This document shows, one piece after another, positions 51,861 through 62,508 of a stretch of 64,000 bases of DNA; position 1 is the stretch's first letter, and every line of letters starts with the position of its first letter. Source of the stretch: Corinectria fuckeliana (lineage: Eukaryota; Ascomycota; Sordariomycetes; Hypocreales; Nectriaceae); NCBI GenBank assembly GCA_019137255.1, contig WPDH01000063.1, positions 124,001-188,000 of the forward strand. The letters are read 5' to 3'. The position numbers were made by a program, and so were the translations under genes. Below the pieces are notes generated by a model, which worked only from the letters and a program-made list of their open reading frames with translations, had not been told where the DNA came from and did no database searches.

Positions 51861-53527
51861 GATATTGGGACGTCCATCGGTTGGAGGATTCATTGTGCGC
51901 TTTCTTTTTAATCGTCGTTACTCCAGGTTTGTCCCAAAGGAATAAATAGATACATCTAGCTCACTTTCCCCTTTTCTCTTTTGCCTTTTGTTTATTCCCA
52001 TACAGTAGGGTCCAGGTTCAAAGTCGGTGTTTTGTGATTAACGTACAGCGTGTGTGGCTGATGCGAAAGAGTCAAAGTAAGCCATGAGTTATGGGCAACA
52101 GTATGTACCTAGTGTCAGACACGTTGACTGGGTTTTATCGGCCCGACTGAAGGAATTGATGTATGTATGTGATACCAGGCGCCAACAGTAAGCACCTCGC
52201 AGAATGGTGGCTGCTTGCGCACTCTTATTGGGCGGTTGTGCAGGGTAGCTGGACTTGCCTCTAGCCTCCCATGCGTTGGCATCTTCACTCCGTTCTACTA
52301 AGACAACTTCGCTTGACGCAGTATTACCCGTTGTCACTGTGAGAAGATGTCTCCGATGATATGCTGCCGCTTATGGCGCCCAAGAAGCCGCGGAAAGGAC
52401 TTCAGGCAGTCCGAGGACGTCCCAGAAAACGAAGGTTCTGGTTTGAGGCCTTCCACCGGTGTGTACGAATAGAGCGCCGTTATCAATATCCCTTCGTCCT
52501 AGCTCCCGATGCCGTTTCCTCGGCCCAAGTTCTGCCGGAACGTCAAGGCGAGCAAGCAGTTGGTCTTTATTTACTCCGGGTGCATGATAGGACTAAGTGG
52601 ACTATCGAGGTTTTTCTTTCTTCTCTAGGAGTCAGAGGAGTCCTTGGTGACATTTTGGCCCGGGCAGGGGAACTCAAAATCCTTGCCCTCTTCGGTTGTG
52701 CAGCCGTTGACACCGCCAGCGTTGTCAACATTGGCAACGGCAATGACCGATCATCCACCTGTGGGGCGATTTGGTATAGGTGGGAAGATCCGCACCGCAC
52801 TATCCGTATAATGTTACTGGATGGCTTGGCAGATACGGTTACATTACTATCTAAAGCTGAACTCTTCTTTACTTTTTTTATGTCCCTTTTTGTGGGAAGA
52901 TGACGCAGGTAGCTACAGCCCACAAAGATTACAATCGTTAAGTCGGGACATGATTTCGCCACCTTGCCACACCCAAGCTCATGTAAAAGTCTTATTGGGT
53001 GGCTTGAGTAGAGGTATGTATCTTTACTCTTGATCAACTACAGAAGATACGCAGGCACGCAGACTTCATCAATGCATGACTTCCTCGAGAACCCAAAGGC
53101 CATAATACAAAGTACATACAGAACCAAGACAAACGACGATAGAAGGGCCACCCCTTTCGGACCGTATGTTCCGGCCCATCTTGTAGAACATAAACAAGGC
53201 TGTCTGATCACCACTCAGGCCTCCGTTTAAGTGTGCTAAGCTTGGGTACGTGTCAGAGATAGAATGGACCACGTACGGCAAAGTGCGTAGATCATCTCGT
53301 CAAACCGGGCCGTCTCTCCCCTCTGTTGCGATAACCGTCGACCTGCACGCATGCCCCCTTTTCGGACCGAGGTGGGCCGGTTCGCTTGTCATGCACGCTG
53401 CCCTATGAGGCGACTGGAGAGTGGTGGGTAGGCTAGACCTAGGCTAAAGCAGAATGAAACTGACTGTTCTTTCAAGCACCACCAAGCGACACTTAAGTGT
53501 GCCCGCCGCCCGCAGAAGGATGCCGTC
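51861..53527. other. No supported gene; two opposing open frames
   Basis: A plus frame at 52361-52903 (180 codons) and a minus frame at 52567-53037 (156 codons) overlap. Neither shows a domain, and at most one could be real. The plus frame starts with a Lys/Arg-rich stretch (PKKPRKGLQAVRGRPRKRR). I leave both uncalled. Confidence 0.4.
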
Positions 53528-54993
53528 ATGTTGGCACAAGATCCCGCGTACAAACTCTCCAAACGTAAACCCGTCAAGACACCAGCCTGTGCTATATCAC
53601 AAACAATGGCAGCTAGAGATGTGATTACACCAACTCCTGGTCGCTCCGGGACGCTCACACCAGACGATACTTGCGCCAATGCTCGGGATGTTAATAATTA
53701 CCAGGAAGATACGGATGGCCGCTGGATCAAACTCCCAGAGGCGCTATTCTCATCTATCATGTCGGTGGAGCCGGATATCAATCCCTTGCACGGAACCTCG
53801 AAAGCACTCTCGGATGACTGGCTACGGAGGTAAGAGCCGATTCCATGTGTGTTTTTGCCTTTTTGCAAGTTTCTGCATGCTGACAAAAGAACAAGCGCGT
53901 TACGAATGGATGAGAAGACAGCGAGCATTTGGAGCAAGCTAGACATCGCGTATATGAGCGCAATCTGTGCCCCGCATGCTGATGTGGAGACGTTAAAGAT
54001 TATGAATGATTGGAATGGCTGGGTGTTTGCCTTTGATGACCGTAAGTCAACATTCCAAACGCGGATATTATGCTTGGAAACCATCAGGGCTCTACTAACC
54101 AAGAACGGCGTACCTTGCAGCCTTTGACGAGAAAGCTTTCGCCAACAATCCCATCAAAGCCGCCGAAGAAGTTATATATACACTCTCCGTGCTAGACGAT
54201 ATCCATCCGATAGTATCTCCAGAGGAGAACCCTCTGAGGCATACGCTACAATCCTGTTGGATGCGCTTCAGACAACGCGCCAGTCCTAGCTTGCAGCACC
54301 GCTGGAAGCGACATTTGACGTTGTACTGCGTTGGCGTGCTGCAACAGGTTGAGATGCAGCGTAGAGCCTCCAGACCTACAGCTGAAGAATATATGGATAT
54401 GCGCGCAGGTTGCGTAGGAGCGTATCCTTGTATAGGACTTATGGAGTAAGTAATCACAGTACACGGAGTTGTGACTGGCTGCGGTGCCAATCGTATCCTT
54501 CTCACTCAGCATTAACCTTTTACAAACCAGATTTGCCGGAGGAATTGACCTGTTGCAACATGTCACGGATCATCCGTCCTTGAAAGCAATATCACGGATT
54601 ACGTGCGATTTGGTTACGCTGTTAGGCGACACCCTAGATTTACCCACCTCATTGGCTCCGCGCTAATCGCTACACAGGCAAAACGACCTATGCTCATTCA
54701 GGAAAGACCTCATAAAGGGCGAGGATAGCAACATTATCTTTATTCTAAAAGACCAGGGAATGAGTGATCAGGAGGCCGTTGACCAGATAGGAGAAATGTT
54801 ATATGACTGCTACCGAAGATGGCACGAGGCTTTATGCAATCTGCCTTGCTGGGGAGAGAAGATTGACCGGGATGTTATGAAGTTCGTCAATGGCTGTCGC
54901 AACATAGCCCTTGGAAATCTACACTGGAGGTATTTACGCAACATGATATCCCCCACTTACCGGCGTAGCGATTGGCTGATGAGAGGCTTTTAG
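53528..54993 (+). CDS. Class I terpene synthase (sesquiterpene-type), 394 aa
   Basis: Five exons: 53528-53829, 53890-54041, 54121-54445, 54531-54620 and 54678-54993. They join in phase (1185 nt). Class I terpene cyclases ionise prenyl diphosphates such as farnesyl diphosphate with Mg2+. The aspartate-rich motif lies in FAFDDPFDE (residues about 150-155) after NDWNGWVF. The second metal site is NDLCSFRKD (about 292-300), which follows the N-D-x-x-S-x-x-x-E pattern but ends in Asp. The region NIALGNLHW precedes the end. Intron 2 has a perfect TACTAAC branch site. Intron 4 uses a weak donor, GTTAGG, yet only that splice restores LQNDLCS. The C-terminus after LHW (RYLRNMISPTYRR) is shorter than in related enzymes. 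No biosynthetic partner gene is visible nearby. The gene is intact despite lying among relics. Confidence 0.85.
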
Positions 54994-55589
54994 CTTATAC
55001 ACGTTCAGATACATGGGCACTGACGGTCCAGAGGTCAAGAGAACACGAATGATGAGGCTGCCTTGAAGTTTTGGAGTTGGCATCGGCATTCAGGATATCA
55101 TGACCGTAGGGCATCGCGTTGCATTTCTGAGATATATCTGATAGATGGCTGTAATAGGCATTTAAAGGCCGGCTTGAAGAACGAAAGTTATATCCCATAA
55201 TCTGACATATCTCGCCCCGTTCTACGGAAGATTCATAAGGTTGCCATCATTGAAGAGAGGGCTAGGCCGACGATATAAATGTTGGCTGGACTGGACCGCT
55301 TCCATTTTTACGAGGCGGAACATGGCCGCATTCGATGGGCCGAACCGGCCTGGAGCCTCGTCCCGGCCGGCCGCTCTCCGCGTGGTTTTTACCGTGCTCA
55401 GTACCTTATAGGTCTACCTACCTATTCCATCCAAGAAATGATATTCGCGACAGGCCCCGCAGTCGGCAAATACAGTGACTATGTAGGAATTCTCAGTTGC
55501 CTACATAGAGTACATGGAAATAGCGCTCGGCTTCCAGTGGAGGTTTCAACTAGAACCTGTTAAGGGTCTTGCGGATATTTTGCTAGATT

Positions 55590-55904
55590 TCATGATTTAG
55601 ATCCTGTTCGTAGCCGCAGGGTGGCCTCACTAGGACACAAAATGAAACGGGAAAAGACGTAATGATCCATCAAGCCCAGGGCGGCCACGAGCGGAAGTAT
55701 TGTATTTTGTAGTGTGGGTGTTGTTTCGAAAACTCGTTCTCGCTTTTCGCTCGCCATTTTCCCATTCAACGCAAAGGCCCAAGGCGGCGTCATTCCTTCG
55801 ACCTCCTCTTTGGACAAAGCCCACACCACTTTATTGTCATCAATGAATTTACTAGATTTCTCTTTCAGATCCTTTGGCATAGCAGAAGAAAGGTACTATT
55901 TCAT
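55590..55904 (-). pseudogene. Protein-like fragment with in-frame stop
   Basis: The minus strand reads MPKDLKEKSSKFIDDNKVVW, ALSKEEVEGMTPPWAFALNG and on to a TGA at 55590. Upstream in the same frame, LNKEDMK is followed by TAG and YLSSA. Residue composition looks like real coding sequence, but no start, domain or family can be given. It lies just downstream (minus strand) of the ankyrin relic and may be part of the same dead gene. Confidence 0.3.
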
Positions 55905-56126
55905 GTCCTCTTTATTCAATTGAGAAGGGGCCAACGTTGCTTTAGTCAAGTGACTAGGACTTCCATGATGATAAGCTCAACCCTACGTGTATTCATTATA
56001 ATAGGCAGTAAAACTCAAGCTGAAGAAGGGAAGAAGACTCTCGAAGCTTGCGGAAATTATGTTAGTTAGCAGCACTGCTCTAATATTAATGTCAAGGAGC
56101 TGTCTCTTGTATAGTCATGGAGTAGA

Positions 56127-56548
56127 TCAATGAATTATACCTAGAATCAAATTCTCATTCGTTACACTGAGACATTGATGCAATTCTGCTCTGTCCTCCT
56201 TAATAGTTTGCTCATCACTAGTATTTCCCCGGTTACGCTCTCTTCCCTCCAGGGGGGTTCCCGCCAAGCAATCCTGCAGAGCCGTACAGCAAAGACGACC
56301 ATTCTCCAGCCTGATATTCATCTTTGCTCCCGCATCTAGCAAACTATCTACATGAAAACAGCGACACCAAGAGCACTACTATAGCGTCCGCTTGATAGCA
56401 AGAGGTTGACCTCGGCCCCATTCTTGATTAGCAACGTAGCGCTCTCACTCTCTCCATTAGCAGCCGCGATAGTCTTGTGGGGGGGTGAAACACCTTTCAA
56501 TTGGGCACAGCCTAATTGATGGTGTATCCGGCAATCCCTTTCTAGCAC
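56127..56548 (-). pseudogene. Ankyrin-repeat gene relic
   Basis: The minus-strand pieces IAAANGESESATLLIKNGAE and VDSLLDAGAKMNIRLENGR are consecutive ankyrin-type repeats, as found in fungal NLR/ankyrin proteins, but lie in different frames with a TAG between them. Downstream the sequence loses repeat character. More damaged repeat-like text may extend to about 57070. Confidence 0.5.
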
Positions 56549-57665
56549 TTGCGGCAGCCTTGCCTATCCCTATTCACGCCAGTATGACACCAGTCAGGGC
56601 CGCGACGATCGAACTCCCGAAGCTGTCTTTGCAAGCTGGCGACTATCACCCCCTTGTCTAGTAGTGAATTATAGTGTAATCCATGATGAAGACATTCTCC
56701 GATTTCTCCTCACCTGTCTCTAGCTTTCTCACCGTTCTCACCGCCCTCAACCTCCTCTCATGAGTCCGTATGGCATGCGCTATCAGGTTCCCGGTCGACA
56801 ACTGCCCGCCCTTTGCAGAAACTAATAAGAGCTAATCGCAGCAGTTGAGCCACATATTCCAACTCCTCCTAAAGACTCTCTACAAGCTGCTGGATCTAGT
56901 GTAAAGTAACTACACATGCGTATGTAATGCAGAAAATATATATCATGCTCGGCTTCTACTAGAAATTCCACTATGAGCTGTGAGTCACTTGCGGCCAAGT
57001 ACCTACGAGATAATATCCTCGTCAAGCCTCCTGTTATAAACATTTTAAGCTCTCTAGATAGGTACAACAGAGCAAAGCTGATAGCTCTGGTCAGTGCCCG
57101 GGGCAGGAGTCATCCAAGTCAAAGGAGTACAGGGGTGAAGAAACACGCGAATAAACGACCCAAAGCTTCAACCCAGTAAACCCTTCCAGCAAATGAATCT
57201 GTATTGATTCAGAGACTTGAGAGTGCCATTCAACCAGTCCTGGTCCCCCTCAAGCACCGGATACTGCGTTGCAAGGCGGGAGAGCATTCCAATAATATAA
57301 AGATGTTGTATTGATAGCGTACTGTTTCTAACGTAAGGAAAGACGATATTATCGTCACAAACACAGCTCTAATTGAGAGCAGCTCCTCGGGTAGAGCAGC
57401 TCCACCCTTCCAAGCTAGTACACCGTCTCTGTTCTGCGATGTAGTGATAACACATAATACATCTGGTGCCTGCGGTATGACACCCTCAAGATACGATGGC
57501 GCAAACCGTGATGGACGGCATGTGCGGCTAGGAAACATCCTCCATGGAACAGAGCTGGGACGATTGTTCATCCCAGCGCATCGGTAGACTGCGGTGATAG
57601 CCATTGCTGATGTAGCAAGAGTTCCTCATCCCCTGACCCGTATCATATGTGTCCCTTTGTCGTGT
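56549..57665. other. No intact gene; possible extension of the ankyrin relic
   Basis: Frames are short and broken on both strands; no recognised domain or RNA gene. Confidence 0.4.
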
Positions 57666-58641
57666 TCAAGCTCGCATGGAGCGACGTTCAATAGAAAAAG
57701 AAACAAGCATGCAAACGTCTGCGATGGCGGGAAGAATCCGGAGGAGCAGCGTGGCAGCGTCGCCCACGAGGAAAGCCGCTGGGACCAAGCACAGCGCCGT
57801 CGTGTCTACCGCCGCCGATCGGTATCGCTCCGTCCATCGTACTCCTCGGAACTGTCTAAACACAGCTAGCCAGTGCATCAAGGTCAATAGGGCCACGAGG
57901 CCCAGTAACACTTCGCAGGTGTAAACTCGGTGAAGGGTAAGCGGCAACATCGTCGGGGGTCGGAGGGTTTGAGGATTGCATGCCTGTTGATACGATAGTC
58001 AGCAATACTCCGACAGTGTGCGAGGCTGGTAGGCTTACTGGAAATGTCCCCCAGCATCGCTGGTCTGAAGCTTTGCCGTTGGGCGTTGAGGAGCTTTGTA
58101 GCAAGCCTGCAATGATATTTACCAATATCGTGGAACTGCAAGCTCCAGAAATCCAGGCTGTGTTGTTTTGGTCGCCAGGAATGTTTCCTTGTTGGTCGCA
58201 CTGGTCGCATACTGGGCAGGTACTCGTGCCTTTCGTCTTCGCCGATGAGGTAGTCGTCGCATCTTCGATGTCGTTTTCTCTGACCATATGAACGAAGCGC
58301 CGCAACACTGCTGTCGGTGGTCCACCCGGTTTCTTTTGTCCACAGAATTGAATGACCCGTGTACTGTTGGATGAGGAAATGATCTTGTTTTGTCCGTGTT
58401 GTAATATCTGTTAAATCCCGTTCCGTTGGATTTCAGGGATGGCTGTTATGGTGCAGGATAGACCAAAGAACGTTGTGATGCCGATTGTGAAGAATGACTG
58501 AATCTGTAGACGTGAATCCGGTGTCGGCAAGGTCGTAAATCCAGAGCCAGCATCAGGCAAAGAGGGGGAAAGCGATATGAGCCAACCAGGCTTCGACACG
58601 CGGCAAGGCGTCACATTGCCTACGCCACAATGGTTCGCCAT
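57666..58641 (-). CDS. Uncharacterised membrane protein, spliced
   Basis: Exon 3 (57983-57666, 106 codons with stop) encodes two hydrophobic helices (LLGLVALLTLMHWLAVF; DAATLLLRILPAIADVCMLV). It joins in phase, through a 55-nt GTAAGC...ACAG intron, to an exon ending at 58039 that reads MVRENDIEDATTTSSAKTKG, then CPVCDQCDQQG, and SSTILVNIIAGLLQSS. Upstream, an ATG at 58641 starts MANHCGVGNVTPCRVSKPGW with a further hydrophobic stretch (SFFTIGITTFF). It could be exon 1 through a weak GTCTAT donor and the acceptor at about 58304, giving TFFVLRRFVHMVREND, but this junction is uncertain. The two CxxC pairs could bind metal. The family is unknown. Confidence 0.45.
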
Positions 58642-59379
58642 AGTCAGCCTTAGTCTGATAGTTGAGGCTCTAAGTCGTAGTTGGTGTGGTGGTTCGCCAG
58701 CTGCCTCATGGGCTCCCTCCGGGGTTCCCGGATCCCCCAGCCCGATTCACAAGACTAGGTCTTTTTTCCTTTTTGTTTTCCTACCGGCACCACACATCCA
58801 CGTCCCCATACAATATATTCCATCACAGGCGGACACAAGTACCTGATAGAGAGGATGCCCTAGGCAGCCCATGCTTTCCGAGGGGTGAGATGTGCTGTAT
58901 TTTAGCCCATCAACTACTACACCTTAGCACCTTAGGCATCAGCCTCAGTCTGCTTCAGATACAACGTAGGTTAGAATTATGGAATTATGGAATCATGTAT
59001 GGAATGTGGGATGGAACCGCAAGAAACGCTTGTTGGCCTGTACTATTTGACAGTGAAGCGCTGGGTTAGTTTGTGTTATCGCCGAGGTATGGTGAAATAC
59101 CAGCCGACTCTAGCCATGCTGTGAGCCTTGTAGTTTTTATTTTTCGAGCTTGTTTTCCTGTCTGGGGCATTTACGTGACGCAAGGTCGCCTCTAGGTGAG
59201 CTGCATGTTCCCTTTCGACCAAGTATCCCTTTGACTGTCGTAAGACGACACTTGGGTCACGAGCAGGGGGTTCTAGCTAACCAGAGTAAAGCAAATTAAA
59301 GGTACATTCAACCCCACCTATTTTATATGGTGATAGAAGTCCCAACAATTTCCAGATCTACATAGAGCTATATTACACT
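58642..59379. other. Intergenic, no gene recognised
   Basis: Short frames only, with no RNA or repeat ends recognised. Confidence 0.45.
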
Positions 59380-61190
59380 GCTAATAGCGATATCGTGACT
59401 GCTTCGGTCTCTGGCCCCTATTACTACTAACTGCTTGTAAGGGCTGTCGCTGCTGCCCCTCTCCAAGCTGTATTCTTTTATAAGCCTGATAAGCTAAGCA
59501 ATTCTTATTTCAGACCTAATTATGCTATAAGACAGGCGTAAATTCGTCTCTAGTCTGAAACCTTTAACATGACTGACTTTCTGCTGCATACATTACAATA
59601 AGGTCATTAATAAGGCGTTGCCGCTAACTACCTTATGATGCCTCCAGCTTCCACTACGGCTGCCCTCTTTGCTGTAAGATAAAGCTGTTAATAAGGGCTA
59701 TTTCTAGCAGAAAGTCCCAAGCTAGGGCCTTCCAGCCGCCCCTGCGTACATGGTGGTTAAGGCCCTAATACGCTCGCATCTGATCACCATGATCTATAGC
59801 GTTCATCTTATCATTATAGATAGTAGTGATAAATAGGATCGAAATCAGCTTAACAGGCTTGTCACCGAAAAAACACTATATTAGCCATGCTTACATTTAG
59901 TCTGTTATCAGTCTTTTCCTCTTACGGTCTAGTCTTTTATCGCCCCTAAACACAGTTAACAAGAATAACACAAGAGTGTTATCTTTCTAAGCTACCTAGT
60001 TAACCTTATTATCAGCCGTAGGGATAGCTCTGATGACATTAAATTTGAGGCTGCCGGCAGCTATGTTATCTGTAGCTTTAAGCTTGATAAGAGGCTTGTA
60101 GATGCCACAGTTCCTACGGGCTATGCTGGTGGCTCTGTGGCCACACTGCCGGAGCCAGCGAAAGAGGTCACAGAAAGAGAATAGGTTATCAAGAAAGACA
60201 TGATATATAGAATCTAGCAGCAGATTTACTAGGGCAACAACCACGGCTTAGGTAGGGTTCAGATAGATCATCCTCTCTCGTATCTACCGCCGGCTCTGCC
60301 ATAGCTGTGTCCCTTACCATAGCCGTCAAGCCAGCCAGACCCCTACAGGCCTGAACTTCCAGCCTAGCTAGTACTAAATCCACCGCAGGAAATAGCCTCG
60401 TTAGGTAACAGCCCAGACTTTAAACCCTGTGGGAATTAGCTTTAAAGGGACAGTTATTATCTCTAGGGACCTTCCGAGAAAGCAGACCATACACTCATCT
60501 ACAGCAATAGACATACCCGGTATATAGAAAACAGTAGACATATACTGTATATAGTTAGACCATATATTAACCCAGATAAAAGTGCGGCCGTAAAAGCTTA
60601 TATTAGGGTCCTAATTAATAGTTGCAAAGTTAAAGATATGAAAATACCAAGATAATAGCTAGAAGCAGTTATAAGGCATCCATTTAACTACTAGATAAAT
60701 AAGGTATTAGTCCTTAGATCTAGAAACCTTCTAATAATCCTCAATCTGTGGCTCCCTATATATTCTTATATATATCAGGATCGTAAGCCATATATAGATT
60801 TCTGTAACAGAGGTCAGCTTCTAAGCTAACAGCTAAGACTATAGCTTCAATCTACAGCTGCCAGCTTCATACTGCTTAAGCTGGTAATTAACCTAGCTGT
60901 TAGTATAGCAGACCCAGCTTTCCACTAAGGAAATAAGTAGGAATTGCTAGAAAAGCAACAGCGGCTTTAAGGGCAGGGCTGTTATCTCAAAGACTTAGCT
61001 TAGAAGGTCCATCAGCTCAAAGTTATAACCACAATCCCAGACCAGATCATATATCAGCCGGCAGGTATTATCAGCTAACTGCTCGCGGCGGCTATCATCA
61101 ATACGAATAAAGCTATTATCATCATATGCATTAACTGCTTAGCTAGAGGGCTGTTAGGAATCCATAAGAGTGCACAGAATGAATTATATG
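59380..61190 (-). mobile_element. piggyBac-type transposase relic, RIP-mutated
   Basis: Across 1.8 kb of the minus strand, family landmarks of fungal piggyBac (DDE_Tnp_1_7) transposases appear in order: SLVESWVCYTNS and EIYIWLTILIYIRIYREPQI near 60750-60930, MSIAVDECMVCFLGRS near 60490, KLIPTGFKVWAV, YHVFLDNLFSFCDLFRWLRQ near 60180, RNCGIYKPL, VIRAIPTADNKVN, KDNTLVLFLLTVF near 59950, YNDKMNAIDHGDQMRAY near 59800, and WKALAWDFLLEIALINSF near 59720. Many TAG/TAA stops replace Gln or Trp codons (for example VN-stop-VA-stop-KDN for VNQVAWKDN), consistent with C-to-T/G-to-A mutation on both strands. The three acidic catalytic positions seem partly preserved (DEC, LDN, YNDKM). Terminal inverted repeats and TTAA ends were not located. 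Confidence 0.82.
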
Positions 61191-62508
61191 ATAAATTAGG
61201 CGGGGTTAATTTCGCCAGTGCTCAGAGTCACTCCATATACCTCAGCCTTAGCGGGGGCTATATGGGGCACAGTACGCAGGTGTCGTCTTACAACAGTCAA
61301 AGGGATACAAGATGTCATGCAAGGCAAGTGGCCATTCTCGAGAGAGCAAATGACGGCATAGAAGTGAAGATCCGACCTGGCTATCAAGTGGAACTCATTG
61401 GAAGAGAAAGAGTTCGTCAGCCAACCAGATATGGACACGCTGGGCGGCGACGATGAGGCCTAAGCCGCAGTGGTTCGCCATGGTTCGCCTGGTTCGCCAA
61501 GGGGAACCGTGCATGGGCGAAGTTGTTGGTGAGTACTTCTTCTCTCTCGTTCAGGAAAGGCGGCCTGTCAGTTGAGCTTCCGGCTGCCGATCGCTTTGCC
61601 AATACCCGCGTCGGAGTTTCTTCATGCCTCTCTCCCCCAGTCCAATCATCAGCTGCGCCTCTCTATACGTACCCCTATGTGACAATTTCCCAAGTCACCG
61701 TTTATTTCGAGAAACGAGCATCTAAAAAGAAGCTCTGTCTACCCCTCTTTCCCCGAACCATCAGTTTGAGTCTATTCATTTATCCTACCCGCCGACCTTT
61801 CCGACTCGCTCCATGATAGTCGCGTGAAGCATCACCAAGGCCACCAGCACAACGCTACACTTGTTCTGTTCGATAACAAGTTTGCAACACCAGCTTTTAT
61901 ACTGAGCTGGTGCAGTGCCCGTCCCCCTGGCCTGTTGGCGTATCGGTGCCCTGCAAACCACGGCCAAAGTTAGCGATGCGGGTGAGAGATTCGCTTGTGC
62001 CGATCAACGCCTCGCTGTCAGTCCTGGTTCTCTTGGCTAGGAGCCAGCAGGATCACCTTTCTTGGGCGTGGGCCGTGACAGGCCTGTAGGACAACCCTCC
62101 GTCTCCGTTCAGCGGCATTCTAACCTCAGATTATAGAGCGTTGCTGGGTTGGATCGTGACAGGGTCCTGTCTAATCGCAATTTACCCGAGCCTTCTTCAG
62201 CGGTAGGAATTGTCTCTTTCGTACCGGCCTTGATCGCGTATTCCCTAATATTTGTTTAGAAACCGTCAGCAAATCCTCCTGTGTACCTTTTTCTTCTGGA
62301 TCGGCATCACTAGTGCCATCCAGCCACCACTCCCCGACGCCATTCTCCTCATTCCCTTTTCCACGACGCTTTCCGCTATTGTCCTCAACAAACACGACGC
62401 AGCCACAGGCCACCGCCGAGTCCAATACAGATATCGAGGCCTGCCACCTCCAGCGATTTCTTCTCATCACTAACCACCTCGAAAGCCGATCCTCTCCAAG
62501 ACACCAAA
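61191..62508. other. Intergenic and 5' flank of the EST1-type gene
   Basis: No supported gene. C/T-rich sequence at about 62270-62500 with several short frames is consistent with a promoter and long leader. Confidence 0.5.

Noticed and set aside
52361..53037. Overlapping 180- and 156-codon frames on opposite strands
   Set aside because: Neither shows domains, splice partners or convincing residue composition; real coding could not be decided.
54930..54967. Possible last intron of the terpene synthase (GTATTT...GTAG)
   Set aside because: It would be only 38 nt, below the usual fungal minimum; the unspliced reading stays in frame to the stop.
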